Positions 33,759-42,398 of a stretch of DNA of 64,000 bases are shown here, piece by piece. Position 1 is the first letter of the stretch. Each line of letters opens with the position of its first letter. This stretch comes from a virus. The position numbers were made by a program, and so were the translations under genes. The notes below the pieces were generated by a model. That model saw nothing but the letters and a program-made list of their open reading frames with translations, had not been told where the DNA came from and did not search any database. Location of the stretch: positions 1-64,000 of IMG/VR virus record IMGVR_UViG_3300009703_000012; one strand, given 5' to 3'.

Positions 33759-34783
33759 ATTTTTTCTAATAATATAACATCAACCTGAAAACCTGGCCCA
33801 TAAGAAATCATAACTGTTTTGCCATCTTTATCAAAATCATGCTGTAAAGTTTTTATTACTGAAGTTGCAGACATATTTCCAAAATTTCGAAATAATTCAA
33901 AAGATGAATCCAAAGCACCTTCAGGTAAATTAAGCCCCTTTACAGTATTTTCTAAAACAATTTTTCCTCCTGGATGACATATCCAATTATTAATAGTATG
34001 ACCTTCAATAAATTCTTTAATTTTATCATTAAATGCCGCAGATGCTTTTGGTATTTCTTGCAATTTAGTTGATTCTACATGATATAATAATCCTTCACTT
34101 AATCCTTGAAGAGTAATATAATCTTCTGTATCTGGTAAAACATATGACACATGTTTATGTAATTTCCATCCTGGTGCATCATTATAATTATCTCCTGCAA
34201 TTAAAATAGCACTAATTCCATCACCAAATATTACAGATCCAAAAACAGTTGTTAATGTAGCATGTTCAGGACACAAATTCATTGAACATAAATCGTTAGT
34301 CATTGCTATAACTAACTTGTCTGGATTACCTTTTAAATATTCATTTGCTATTCCTAAAATATGAGTGCCTCCATTACATGCTAGACCAAACATGGGTATT
34401 TTAATCATTGATTCTGGAAAATTAAATTCTTTTAATATTGTATGGGGAATCGTAGGAATACCAACACCTGTCATAGTAGTTGATGTTAACATACAAACAT
34501 CTTGTGGATTAAATTCCAATTCCTTTACACATTCTAATGATAATTTTATAGCAACTTCATTAAATGTTTTATTTTTTTGAGTAAACGTTTGAGATTTTTC
34601 TCTCATCTCCTCTCGATTATAACAAGCATATCGAGTTTCAACACCCGTTAATGGAAGATATCTATCAAAAACTCTACCCGAATATCCTTTTTCTTCCCAC
34701 CATAATTTTAATTCTGCGGCAAAATCTTTATTATGATGTTCATTTTCAGGATGTCTAGTTGCTATTTGTAACACCTTGCTCAT
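33755..34783 (-). CDS. Type III polyketide synthase-like (chalcone/stilbene synthase family) condensing enzyme
   Basis: A 342-residue thiolase-fold enzyme. The catalytic triad is complete: Cys136 in MFGLACNGG, His270 in ICHPGGK and Asn303 in FGNMSA. The 33-residue His-Asn spacing and the PGF/GPG end (YGPGFQVDVILLE) match the chalcone synthase family rather than FabH. FGDGISAILI near 186 is the family's FGDGAAA segment. It would extend an acyl starter with malonyl units, giving alkylpyrone, resorcinol or beta-keto products, or carry out a single condensation. Known members accept fatty acyl-CoA, which fits the desaturases downstream. Both ends are coupled by ATGA overlaps. Confidence 0.85.
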   Translation of the reverse strand: MSKVLQIATRHPENEHHNKDFAAELKLWWEEKGYSGRVFDRYLPLTGVETRYACYNREEMREKSQTFTQKNKTFNEVAIKLSLECVKELEFNPQDVCMLTSTTMTGVGIPTIPHTILKEFNFPESMIKIPMFGLACNGGTHILGIANEYLKGNPDKLVIAMTNDLCSMNLCPEHATLTTVFGSVIFGDGISAILIAGDNYNDAPGWKLHKHVSYVLPDTEDYITLQGLSEGLLYHVESTKLQEIPKASAAFNDKIKEFIEGHTINNWICHPGGKIVLENTVKGLNLPEGALDSSFELFRNFGNMSATSVIKTLQHDFDKDGKTVMISYGPGFQVDVILLEKI

Positions 34784-35397
34784 TTTGCCTCCAATGTCAT
34801 TTCTCTTACTCTTCCACTATGATTTAACATAAAGTCTATAGCATCTATACATTCATCTGTACTCAACATTGTTCCAGTTGTTTGCTTAACAGGATCAACA
34901 TCATATAAACGACTTACTACAGTACTTATTCTTGTTGTTCTAGGTGTTTCTACCCAACCAAGTCTTAAATTAGAAACTTTACATCCATGTTTTTTTGCTA
35001 CTTTTTCATGACAGTCTAAATTCATTTTATCAAGAGAAATTTTTCCTACTGAATATCTACTATGACCAATAGGCCATCCATCAGTATCTTTTTCCTGTGC
35101 AATTGAACTTATAGACACAATATGTTTATCGGGTTTATCTGCCCAAACTGAAAAAGAATATAATAATGCATTCGTTTGAGTCCACCATCTCAGATCACTA
35201 TATGCATTATTGATAAAAATATCTGCTTCAGGATCAAACCAATCTTTAATGTCTTGAATATCATGTTGATTATATCTTCTACTGTGACCTTCAACTTCTA
35301 TTACATCTTTATATTTTTGAATATATTTTCCATCATAATATTCAAAAAGTGCTTTTCCTAAACCAGAACTCACACCTGTTATCATCATTTTTTTCAT
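34780..35397 (-). CDS. Short-chain dehydrogenase/reductase
   Basis: A 205-residue Rossmann oxidoreductase. The nucleotide-binding TGVSSGLG is at 7-14, the NNA motif at 63-65, the catalytic Ser in SISSIA near 97, and Tyr115-x3-Lys119 in YSVGK. It is about 40 residues shorter than typical SDRs, with a compact region after the glycine loop. In this setting it may reduce a beta-keto group formed by the condensing enzyme. It overlaps the condensing-enzyme gene by 4 nt. Confidence 0.88.
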   Translation of the reverse strand: MKKMMITGVSSGLGKALFEYYDGKYIQKYKDVIEVEGHSRRYNQHDIQDIKDWFDPEADIFINNAYSDLRWWTQTNALLYSFSVWADKPDKHIVSISSIAQEKDTDGWPIGHSRYSVGKISLDKMNLDCHEKVAKKHGCKVSNLRLGWVETPRTTRISTVVSRLYDVDPVKQTTGTMLSTDECIDAIDFMLNHSGRVREMTLEAK

Positions 35398-35398
35398 T

Positions 35399-36523
35399 TT
35401 ACCTCACTAGATCATTGTTTTTCCATTCTCTTTTGGGGAATTTTGGTTGAATATATTTTTTAAAAACCATATTCTGTTCAGCTATAGATTTAACACCAAG
35501 AGTTTCCTGTATGTCTTTTCTCATTTCTTCAAATTGTGTTTTATAAGGCTCTTGGGAATAATAATTATATCCATCAGGAATTAACTGAGCATAATCACAT
35601 GGTTCTCGATAAGCCACTCGTTCAATGGGGGATCCTTGTCTATTATGCAAAGTAATACAATTATCAAAAAGTAATATATCATTATTTCTTTCATACTTGT
35701 GATGATAAGTATATTCATCTACAAATAATTCTTTGTCTAAATCATCTAAAAATTTAGTTCTCTCTACTGTACCAGGAGAATAATGCAGACCTTTTATTCC
35801 TCCAGGGGTTGTAATAACCAGTGGAAGTTCAATCGGTTCAAACGTTTGATTCCAACGAAATGAATCATCTTGATCTTTATTTAATTCAGGAGCAGTTTCA
35901 TAATTTTGATATTTAAAAATAACAGTCATATCATCTAATTCTCTTTTAAAAGAATCTCTTTGCTTTTCGTACCAAGTTGCAGAACAAACAAATCCTGTTG
36001 AAGACCCCACCATTCCTTTTATGCCCATGAGTGCAACACCAGGAGTAAAGCAAAGCGAACCCGCTTCATTAGAATGCCAGCCCAATTCTCCTTCAGCAAA
36101 CATTCCCATACTTCTCCCATTCTCTTTCATACCAGTTATACGAATTAAATGAGAATCAGCAGGAACCTCTTCTTCTGTAAAATTATCCCCTGCCGCAATA
36201 TACCACGTTAAATTTTCTGCATGTCGGCGATCTTCTTCTTCTAAAAGATCACGTTTGAATAATGTATATAAATTAGATATTCCTAATTTTTTTTCATATT
36301 TTTTCTTAATACGATATCCATCTATAACATATGGGGCGCCCCATAAATACATCTTACGTTCAAATTCAGATGGTTGAATATCTACATTTCTAATAATTGT
36401 AACTAAATCTGTAAGATGTTCTTTTCCTAATTGCATCCAATCATTATCAGACATTTCTGCTAATGATACATCATCTATAAATACACCATAGTCACCAAGT
36501 CCTGATATTTTACTTTTTCTCAT
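35399..36523 (-). CDS. TauD/TfdA-like Fe(II)/2-oxoglutarate dioxygenase
   Basis: A 374-residue protein with the TauD-type fold pattern: an early LVTIIRNVDI strand, the metal motif GWHSNEAGS (His150), the distal His in FDNCITLHNRQG (His293) and the arginine region RVAYREP (around 302-306). The usual HxD is HSN, with Glu153 next to it, so either the Asp position has changed or Glu serves as ligand. It is about 90 residues longer than TauD. It starts within the end of the ACP gene (14-nt overlap), which points to direct coupling. A likely task is hydroxylation or desaturation of an ACP-bound substrate. Confidence 0.8.
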   Translation of the reverse strand: MRKSKISGLGDYGVFIDDVSLAEMSDNDWMQLGKEHLTDLVTIIRNVDIQPSEFERKMYLWGAPYVIDGYRIKKKYEKKLGISNLYTLFKRDLLEEEDRRHAENLTWYIAAGDNFTEEEVPADSHLIRITGMKENGRSMGMFAEGELGWHSNEAGSLCFTPGVALMGIKGMVGSSTGFVCSATWYEKQRDSFKRELDDMTVIFKYQNYETAPELNKDQDDSFRWNQTFEPIELPLVITTPGGIKGLHYSPGTVERTKFLDDLDKELFVDEYTYHHKYERNNDILLFDNCITLHNRQGSPIERVAYREPCDYAQLIPDGYNYYSQEPYKTQFEEMRKDIQETLGVKSIAEQNMVFKKYIQPKFPKREWKNNDLVR

Positions 36524-36893
36524 ATTGGCTCATTTCATAAACCCCTGTACCTGCTTCTTTATCTTTCTTTAGTTGTTCTAATAATCTGTTTCTAGCTTTT
36601 TCATCATCGCCTGCTTCTTTTTCAAGTTCTTTAATTTTAGCTCCTTGTTTTATTTTTACTTCAACTAAATCATAAAGATCCCTTACAGTAGTTGCTTTTT
36701 GAAATTCTTCAGCATCTAACATAATATCAAATTCATCTTCAATAAGAATCATAGTCTCTAAAATATGAATTGAATCAATATCAAGATCCTGTGCTATATT
36801 TTTTTCTGGTGTAATTTCTGGGAAGGAAAGGCCCATGCCTGCTTCATCAAAAGCGTCTTTACACTTTTGTTCAATTTCTTCTCTAGTAACCAT
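36510..36893 (-). CDS. Acyl carrier protein with a charged C-terminal extension
   Basis: About 127 residues from the ATG of MVTREEIEQ, chosen because GAGGAA stands 5 nt upstream and it avoids overlap with the previous gene. The carrier domain spans about 1-82: DLDIDSIHILETMILIEDEF has the attachment Ser41 in a DSI motif (DSL is usual), followed by the acidic recognition helix. Residues 83-127 are a Lys/Glu-rich helix not found in ordinary ACPs, possibly a docking tail. Activated by the AcpS encoded nearby, it should carry the growing or desaturating acyl chain. Confidence 0.9.
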   Translation of the reverse strand: MVTREEIEQKCKDAFDEAGMGLSFPEITPEKNIAQDLDIDSIHILETMILIEDEFDIMLDAEEFQKATTVRDLYDLVEVKIKQGAKIKELEKEAGDDEKARNRLLEQLKKDKEAGTGVYEMSQYEKK

Positions 36894-36909
36894 TATATTC
36901 CTCAATATA

Positions 36910-37893
36910 TTATTGTGCCATATCAAACTCTAGCATTTCACATGCGGCTTCAAAATTTTCATTTGTTTTATCGTCTGGACGACTTACATATGCTTCTCTA
37001 ACATATGCTAATAAATCTGTCAATTGAGATGTATTGAGATTTGAAATGGCAGTAGTGTTTTCGGTATCAATTTCATCAAATATTTTTGATGGTTCAGAAT
37101 ATCTCAAATGAACATTACTTAACTTGATAATATATATGAACTTAGAATAAGTAGAACTTATAAGTTTATTATGTAATGATATACAATTTGATGGCAACCA
37201 ACTTAAACTAGAAATTTGAGAATCATTTGGTCCAGCTATATTACCATCAGGAGTTTGAGCAGTTTCAGTTGTATACCAAGTTTTTCCTTTTTCATCAATT
37301 GCATTAATTAAAATTTTCATTGCGATTTCCCATCTCATATCACTATTAAACCATGATATATCTTTAGAATCCATATAGTCAAGAGGTAATACTGGTGCAT
37401 CATCTACAATAAATGGATCACCACTAACATCAGATCCTCTTTGATATGCAAAATATAAAACTCTATCAGTCCATTGATCTTCGGTTACTGCAGTTTTTAA
37501 ATAATATTCTTTATTTGTTTTTAATATATTTAAAATTTGATCATATTTATCGGATTCGCTTCCATTAGCAAGGTCAGTAATCTTGGAATCATTCTGAGAA
37601 GCCTCCCAATCAGGGCTACCTAAATCTTCATAAAATCCCAATTCTTCTCCTTTAGATCGTTCTTCATTCGTTGTTGATACATATGGTCTCTGACAAGCAA
37701 AGCCCGAAACTCGATCAAGCCATTCGTTTTCTGTAGTTCCATTTTCTAAATAATATTGTTTATTTAATTTTAATAAATCTAAAATTTGATCAAATTTATC
37801 AGGCTCACTTCCATTAGCAAGTGAAACAATTTCGTTATCACATTTTACAGTTTTCCATGTTGAATTTCCAGGTATATCATTGAATGCCATCAT
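36910..37893 (-). CDS. Hypothetical protein with two internal repeats
   Basis: A 327-residue soluble protein. Residues near 20-70 and 105-155 are an obvious duplication: LANGSEPDKFDQILDLLK and LANGSESDKYDQILNILK, followed by NK(Q/E)YYL and then (E/D)xxWxDRVxxFAxQR in both. The second half (DSKDISWFNSDMRWEIAMKILI and on) is helical and unlike the repeats. No family recognised. It lies directly before the ACP gene in the operon, so it may be a scaffold, docking or substrate protein for the pathway. Confidence 0.6.
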   Translation of the reverse strand: MMAFNDIPGNSTWKTVKCDNEIVSLANGSEPDKFDQILDLLKLNKQYYLENGTTENEWLDRVSGFACQRPYVSTTNEERSKGEELGFYEDLGSPDWEASQNDSKITDLANGSESDKYDQILNILKTNKEYYLKTAVTEDQWTDRVLYFAYQRGSDVSGDPFIVDDAPVLPLDYMDSKDISWFNSDMRWEIAMKILINAIDEKGKTWYTTETAQTPDGNIAGPNDSQISSLSWLPSNCISLHNKLISSTYSKFIYIIKLSNVHLRYSEPSKIFDEIDTENTTAISNLNTSQLTDLLAYVREAYVSRPDDKTNENFEAACEMLEFDMAQ

Positions 37894-38144
37894 TTGTCCG
37901 CTAAGTCGTTATATTTATCTCTCATTCTTTGCCAAAGAATTAAGCCCGTTGTTGAAAATTCTATATGATCTGCTAATAATTCCACATTTTTATATGAATC
38001 AAGAGAAACATCAAATCTTGATTTTGTAGAATCTAATAAATCAACTATACGAGAATATTTATTTGAAATATTACTTTCTTCTAATTTTTTTATCTTAGTA
38101 AGAACTGCAATAATATTAATAGAGGATAAATTAACTACTGTCAT
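37890..38144 (-). CDS. Small hypothetical helical protein
   Basis: About 84 residues from ATG (a GTG seven codons upstream is the alternative, deeper inside the previous gene). It is helical throughout, KIKKLEESNISNKYSRIVDLLDSTKSRFDV. Its end couples to the repeat-protein gene through ATGA. Its composition and size resemble those of the repeat unit in its neighbour, but I cannot show homology. Function unknown. Confidence 0.5.
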   Translation of the reverse strand: MTVVNLSSINIIAVLTKIKKLEESNISNKYSRIVDLLDSTKSRFDVSLDSYKNVELLADHIEFSTTGLILWQRMRDKYNDLADK

Positions 38145-38862
38145 TTTCAAGTCCAGTTGGTTCACCAGGCATAATAACAGGTTGACTAGGATCTAACGCA
38201 AATTGCTTGTTTTCTTCATTTAAAGGAGTTTCTTGCTGTACATCATTTTGAGGAGCTTGTTGCTGTGATTGTTGTGGTTTTGGTCTAGGAGAAACTCCAA
38301 TACCCAATTCTGTATCAATAAAGCCTGTAACCTCATCCATTGCCTCATCAAGAGATTTAGTATCTTGTTCTTTTCTTTCTTTATCAATAAATTTAATATA
38401 TTCTTTTGGATTTCCTTCTGCTTTAATCAAAGTCTCTTTACATTGATTATCACAGTATTTGTGAAATTCAGAAGCAAATTGACAATTACAAAGCATTCCT
38501 TTTACATATTCTATTTCATTACCATCTTTGTCTGTAGTTACAGGATTAGATTCATGATTATCCATCATTTCTAATTCCTTTAATGTTTCATCTACTAATC
38601 CCTGTACCTTATTTTCTTGCTCTATATCTTTCTGAAAATTTTGAGGAACGGTTCCTGGAGGAGAAGCCCCACTTACTCTTATTTGATTGTTCGCTCCACT
38701 AGACTCTCCTTTAGCATCTGCTGACAACATACCTAAACCCAAGTCAATTGCTTTTAATAATACATGACCTATATGGCGTGTTTTTTCATTATCTAATAAT
38801 GGAACTAATGCTTGTATTGCTTCATTAGCGTGTTTTTTAATCAATTCATGTTCTTCAGCCAT
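38131..38862 (-). CDS. Hypothetical protein with a Cys-rich centre
   Basis: About 243 residues from MAEEHELIKK, with an AGGAG site 6 nt upstream; an earlier in-frame ATG lies within the radical SAM gene. A helical start (20-50) is followed by a disordered stretch, then a short Cys-rich segment CNCQFASEFHKYCDNQC near 130-146 that could bind a metal or be a modification target. A Gln/Pro-rich, disordered C-terminus follows. It stands directly after the third radical SAM protein, so a role as its partner is possible. Confidence 0.55.
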   Translation of the reverse strand: MAEEHELIKKHANEAIQALVPLLDNEKTRHIGHVLLKAIDLGLGMLSADAKGESSGANNQIRVSGASPPGTVPQNFQKDIEQENKVQGLVDETLKELEMMDNHESNPVTTDKDGNEIEYVKGMLCNCQFASEFHKYCDNQCKETLIKAEGNPKEYIKFIDKERKEQDTKSLDEAMDEVTGFIDTELGIGVSPRPKPQQSQQQAPQNDVQQETPLNEENKQFALDPSQPVIMPGEPTGLENDSS

Positions 38863-38870
38863 AATATCTC

Positions 38871-40247
38871 CTAACAAGAAAGACTTTTTCCGTCTTCCGC
38901 AAATTTTGTTTCTTGTAAATGTTCTGTTCCAGATCCTTGACCAAAGGTATCAACTATACCTAAACGATCAAACATTGTTTTTGGTAACCCAGCTTTAGGT
39001 AATTCTCTTTCTATTTCGGGATCTGCATCTGGAAAATCAAAGAACTCTTCTCCAACTCTTACATTCACATTTTGAATTCTAGCAAGACCTTGTTGACTAT
39101 AATAAAATCTATGATCTTTCTTTTCTCCACATGAATTACACATATCACAAAATAAACTACACACAGGATAATTTATTAAATTTCTTCTCCATTTTTCTCT
39201 AAGCCAATCAATTTGTTCTTTTAATAACCATTTAATTTTTGCTTCATCTTCTGGCGTTTCGCCTTCTGCACACTTATTATCTAAAGATGTTACAACTCTA
39301 TCTGGTCCATATGTCGTTGCTATATGAAACATATCTTTTGCAAAACACATTACATTTGATCTATGAATAGTATATCTACATCTCCACCGTATTTGATCTT
39401 CACGGGATTTGTCTTTATTGTATTCCATAATATTACCAAAACATTTTAATACATCAAGAGTTGAATCTTTCCCAGAATAATAAACTCTATCTTGACTTCC
39501 AACTCCATCAAAACTAATATCAAAAGAAACTCTTTGTTTTATTTCAGGATGCTCTTCTAAATATGCGGTCACTTTTTTAAAAAAAGCAGGCTTACTTAAT
39601 AATATACCATTTGATGTTATATTAAAATGACAATTATGTTTTGATTTATAAGCATAATCCATTAAAAATCTACAATTCTCCCATTCCATCAAAGGTTCAC
39701 CACCAAAAATACAATAAAGAGTTTGTTCATCAGGTCTATCTGATTCCATAATATTATCGATAAGATTGGCTATTAAAGGAGGTTCGGGTAAATGTTTAGG
39801 TCTTCCTTCTAAATGCTGATAGCAATAATTACAATCTAAATTACATTGACTTGTCATATAAAATAAATGAATTGCACCACCATGTGCAACTCTTGTTTTT
39901 TCATTTTCTCCATGTGTAAAATGTCTATCATAAATTTCACTAACAGTTGCTTCTTCAGTTTTTATTTTTCCCTGTTTTAAATCTTCAATACGATGTCGAT
40001 GTCTATCTGTTGAAACAGATTCAAAATTTTCTTTTACTACTTCATTTAATTTTCTATTCGAAATTTCTCTAATTTTTGAATCTGGATTTTTTGCAAGACT
40101 CTGTTCCTGAATAGTTGCCAATTCATGAATCTTATGGGTTGTATATGGTTTGCATATACTCTCTCCATCATTCAATCCTCTTTCATAATCAATAATATCA
40201 TCCAATTTACTAAATTCTGGACAAATTTTATCTGAACGGGATCTCAT
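38871..40247 (-). CDS. Radical SAM protein 3, divergent C-terminus
   Basis: A 458-residue protein. The radical SAM cluster motif is CNLDCNYC (C135, C139, C142), followed by IFGGEPLMEW (SAM-binding GGE) and FDISFDG. About 125 residues precede the core, a possible peptide-recognition domain. The C-terminal part has CSLFCDMCNSC near 366-378, a compact cysteine set that could hold an auxiliary iron-sulfur cluster, and the final residue is Cys. It differs from the other two radical SAM proteins in both ends, so it probably does a different step. It is encoded by ATGA coupling with the small gene before it. Confidence 0.88.
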   Translation of the reverse strand: MRSRSDKICPEFSKLDDIIDYERGLNDGESICKPYTTHKIHELATIQEQSLAKNPDSKIREISNRKLNEVVKENFESVSTDRHRHRIEDLKQGKIKTEEATVSEIYDRHFTHGENEKTRVAHGGAIHLFYMTSQCNLDCNYCYQHLEGRPKHLPEPPLIANLIDNIMESDRPDEQTLYCIFGGEPLMEWENCRFLMDYAYKSKHNCHFNITSNGILLSKPAFFKKVTAYLEEHPEIKQRVSFDISFDGVGSQDRVYYSGKDSTLDVLKCFGNIMEYNKDKSREDQIRWRCRYTIHRSNVMCFAKDMFHIATTYGPDRVVTSLDNKCAEGETPEDEAKIKWLLKEQIDWLREKWRRNLINYPVCSLFCDMCNSCGEKKDHRFYYSQQGLARIQNVNVRVGEEFFDFPDADPEIERELPKAGLPKTMFDRLGIVDTFGQGSGTEHLQETKFAEDGKSLSC

Positions 40248-40507
40248 TTTTTTCTTTCCTTATATTTTTTAATTATGTAGGACATATTTCTCATTAATCC
40301 TGCAAAATCTAAATTATATTTAAATAATGGCTCATGACCTATTCCCTCTTCTCCGGATTCATATTCGAAACTTCTCTTGAGTAAATTTTTATCTCTAGCT
40401 TGAACTTTATCAGGAGTTTCTTCATCTTGCAATTGTTTTATTATTGCATTGATATCACCTTCACGGGCCGCCTTTTCTGAAATTTCTTTTCGTTCATCTT
40501 TATTCAT
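40244..40507 (-). CDS. Small hypothetical protein between radical SAM genes
   Basis: An 87-residue charged, helical protein (ERKEISEKAAREGDINAIIKQLQDEE) with a conserved-looking FKYNLDFAGLMRNMSYIIKKYKERKK end. It overlaps both neighbours by a few nt or less. The size would suit a RiPP-recognition-type or helper protein, but it does not show the RRE winged-helix pattern. Function unknown. Confidence 0.5.
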   Translation of the reverse strand: MNKDERKEISEKAAREGDINAIIKQLQDEETPDKVQARDKNLLKRSFEYESGEEGIGHEPLFKYNLDFAGLMRNMSYIIKKYKERKK

Positions 40508-41175
40508 TATGGCTCCGTAATAAGTGGTGCGGTTGGAAATGTATCATACACTTTTTTATATCTATAGAACTTTTCTAACCACTCTTTTCTCTGTTCATCT
40601 GTTGCTCTATCTACAAGATGCCAAACATTTCTATTTGCAGATATCCATTCTTCAGCACTTATATTTTTACCTGCGACAATTTCAGGATCATCACCATAAA
40701 ATTGTTCAAATATTATACAACCTTGTTCAACCGGACTAAGTAATTCCCAACTTAAAGTGCCTTCTTCTTCGTATGTAGATTTATTTAAGTCCCCCGTTAA
40801 TTCTTTAGTATCTTTAAAATCTATTACATTATTATGTAAATTCTTTGGAAGACTTGACATATAATCATATCTCAAATCTTGTGAATATAGAATTTTATCT
40901 ATTACATTTCTAAACATTTTTCTATTTAATTGTTTTTTAGATACTATAATTACATATTCATTTTTTCTTATTGCTCCACCCTCTATAGTTCTATATAAAA
41001 CTTCATTCATCACATCAACATTAATTTTTTGATCATAATCTAAAACAACCATTGTAGTATCTTTATGTTGATATACTGTTAAATCTTTTTTATCTAATAA
41101 TTGACCAGGAATATATTTTGGTGGTCCATCTCCTTGGTTAACTCTTGGATCTATTACAGGTTTATCAAATATCAT
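40507..41175 (-). CDS. Hypothetical protein between radical SAM genes
   Basis: A 222-residue soluble protein. Its first half is alpha/beta (DTTMVVLDYDQKINVDVMNEVLYRTI, NEYVIIVSKKQLNRKMF). The second has a helical segment with DPEIVAGKNISAEEWISANRNVWHLV. It is translationally coupled to the second radical SAM gene (4-nt overlap) and to the next small gene. No recognised family. It may be a partner or substrate-handling protein for the adjacent enzymes. Confidence 0.5.
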   Translation of the reverse strand: MIFDKPVIDPRVNQGDGPPKYIPGQLLDKKDLTVYQHKDTTMVVLDYDQKINVDVMNEVLYRTIEGGAIRKNEYVIIVSKKQLNRKMFRNVIDKILYSQDLRYDYMSSLPKNLHNNVIDFKDTKELTGDLNKSTYEEEGTLSWELLSPVEQGCIIFEQFYGDDPEIVAGKNISAEEWISANRNVWHLVDRATDEQRKEWLEKFYRYKKVYDTFPTAPLITEP

Positions 41176-42398
41176 GCTGGTAATGATTCCACAAATGATT
41201 GATGTTCACTATGTTTCATCTGTGAAACTTCTAGCATAGAAAATAAATCTTTCTTTTCCTCTATTTCAAAAGGAGTATAAAAGTCTCCTCGACCCTTAAA
41301 TAATTTTCCAATATAATCTTGAAATGTTGGAAAATCTTTACACTCTTCAACAATTCTTATTGCTTCATCATAGTACATATGAAATAATTCACAAATAGAA
41401 TCTACAGGTGTATTTCCATTTCTTATCTGCGAATATGTACAACCTGCATTACATACTTTATATAGATCACACCCCTTACATTTATTATATGTTTTAGGAT
41501 TAAAAATATGTTGAAAATATGAAAAATTATATTCATCTCCTTTCATAGGTAAAACTTTTTTAGATCCAAATCTAGCACATGGATAAAATTCTCCTTCTAC
41601 TGACATAACTGAACCGCTCACTCCTGCAAAACATCCAAATGGTCTCTTGTTTTTAGTAATACCCAATAACATATCTTGTAATGGTAAATTAAACATTCCA
41701 TTAACTGCTAAAATTCCTTTAGAAAGATATTCTATTTGTTTATCTGCTAATCTTCTAACCTCTCTTCTAAAATGTTGTAAATCATCAATAGACCAAATAT
41801 CATCTCTTACAATAGAAAAATCTGGACAAGGAATTCCAAAATCAACTAAAAATTCAAAATTTTCTGTCATTGCATCAACATTAGCAGGAAAAATCATCAC
41901 TTTACATGTCTTACTATATTTTGTCAGTCTTCTAATCAAATGCTGTTTTTCATTATACATTTCAAACACACTTGAATATCCTTTATTTTCTCCCATATTT
42001 TTAATTACAGGTCTAGACTCATTTGAAGATATTCCATCAAAACTCCAACTTATTCCTACTCGATTTTCTTCTAACCAATCAGCAATCTCATCATTTATTA
42101 ATGTCATATTTGAAATAATTGATAATGCATGAAGTCTATCAGAATGTTCGCCTCCTCTTAATTTTTTTGTAGCGTGTTTAATTAATGGCATATTTAAAAG
42201 AGGTTCACCACCAAAAAATGTTAAATGAAATCTTCCTCTAGCATCAGCCTTTGATCTATCTACTAACTTTATAAATTCAGGCCATGCTTTATCAAACACT
42301 TCAGGTGTCATAAATTTGTCTTGATTTGCAACATAACAATATGGACAACCAAGATTACATTTTTCTGTTACTGACACTTCTAAATGATATTCAGGCAT
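41172..42398 (-). CDS. Radical SAM/SPASM protein 2, peptide-maturase-like
   Basis: A 408-residue protein. The cluster motif CNLGCPYC (C14, C18, C21) sits at the very N-terminus, followed by LTFFGGEPLLNMP. The SPASM-like region has C256, then C274 in EFYPCARFG, CKGC (C307, C310), VCNAGC (C316, C320) and C336, the set that binds auxiliary 4Fe-4S clusters in anaerobic sulfatase maturases and RiPP-modifying enzymes such as PqqE or sactisynthases. There is no obvious N-terminal recognition domain. Together with the Cys-rich heptad protein encoded two genes upstream, it is a candidate thioether-forming or epimerising maturase. Confidence 0.92.
   Translation of the reverse strand: MPEYHLEVSVTEKCNLGCPYCYVANQDKFMTPEVFDKAWPEFIKLVDRSKADARGRFHLTFFGGEPLLNMPLIKHATKKLRGGEHSDRLHALSIISNMTLINDEIADWLEENRVGISWSFDGISSNESRPVIKNMGENKGYSSVFEMYNEKQHLIRRLTKYSKTCKVMIFPANVDAMTENFEFLVDFGIPCPDFSIVRDDIWSIDDLQHFRREVRRLADKQIEYLSKGILAVNGMFNLPLQDMLLGITKNKRPFGCFAGVSGSVMSVEGEFYPCARFGSKKVLPMKGDEYNFSYFQHIFNPKTYNKCKGCDLYKVCNAGCTYSQIRNGNTPVDSICELFHMYYDEAIRIVEECKDFPTFQDYIGKLFKGRGDFYTPFEIEEKKDLFSMLEVSQMKHSEHQSFVESLPA

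Noticed and set aside
33755-34783. FabH (KAS III) as the identity of the condensing enzyme
   Set aside because: The HPGG and GNMS motifs, 33-residue His-Asn spacing and GPGF end fit the chalcone synthase family better than FabH, which has a GAG-type glycine motif and Asn in a different context.
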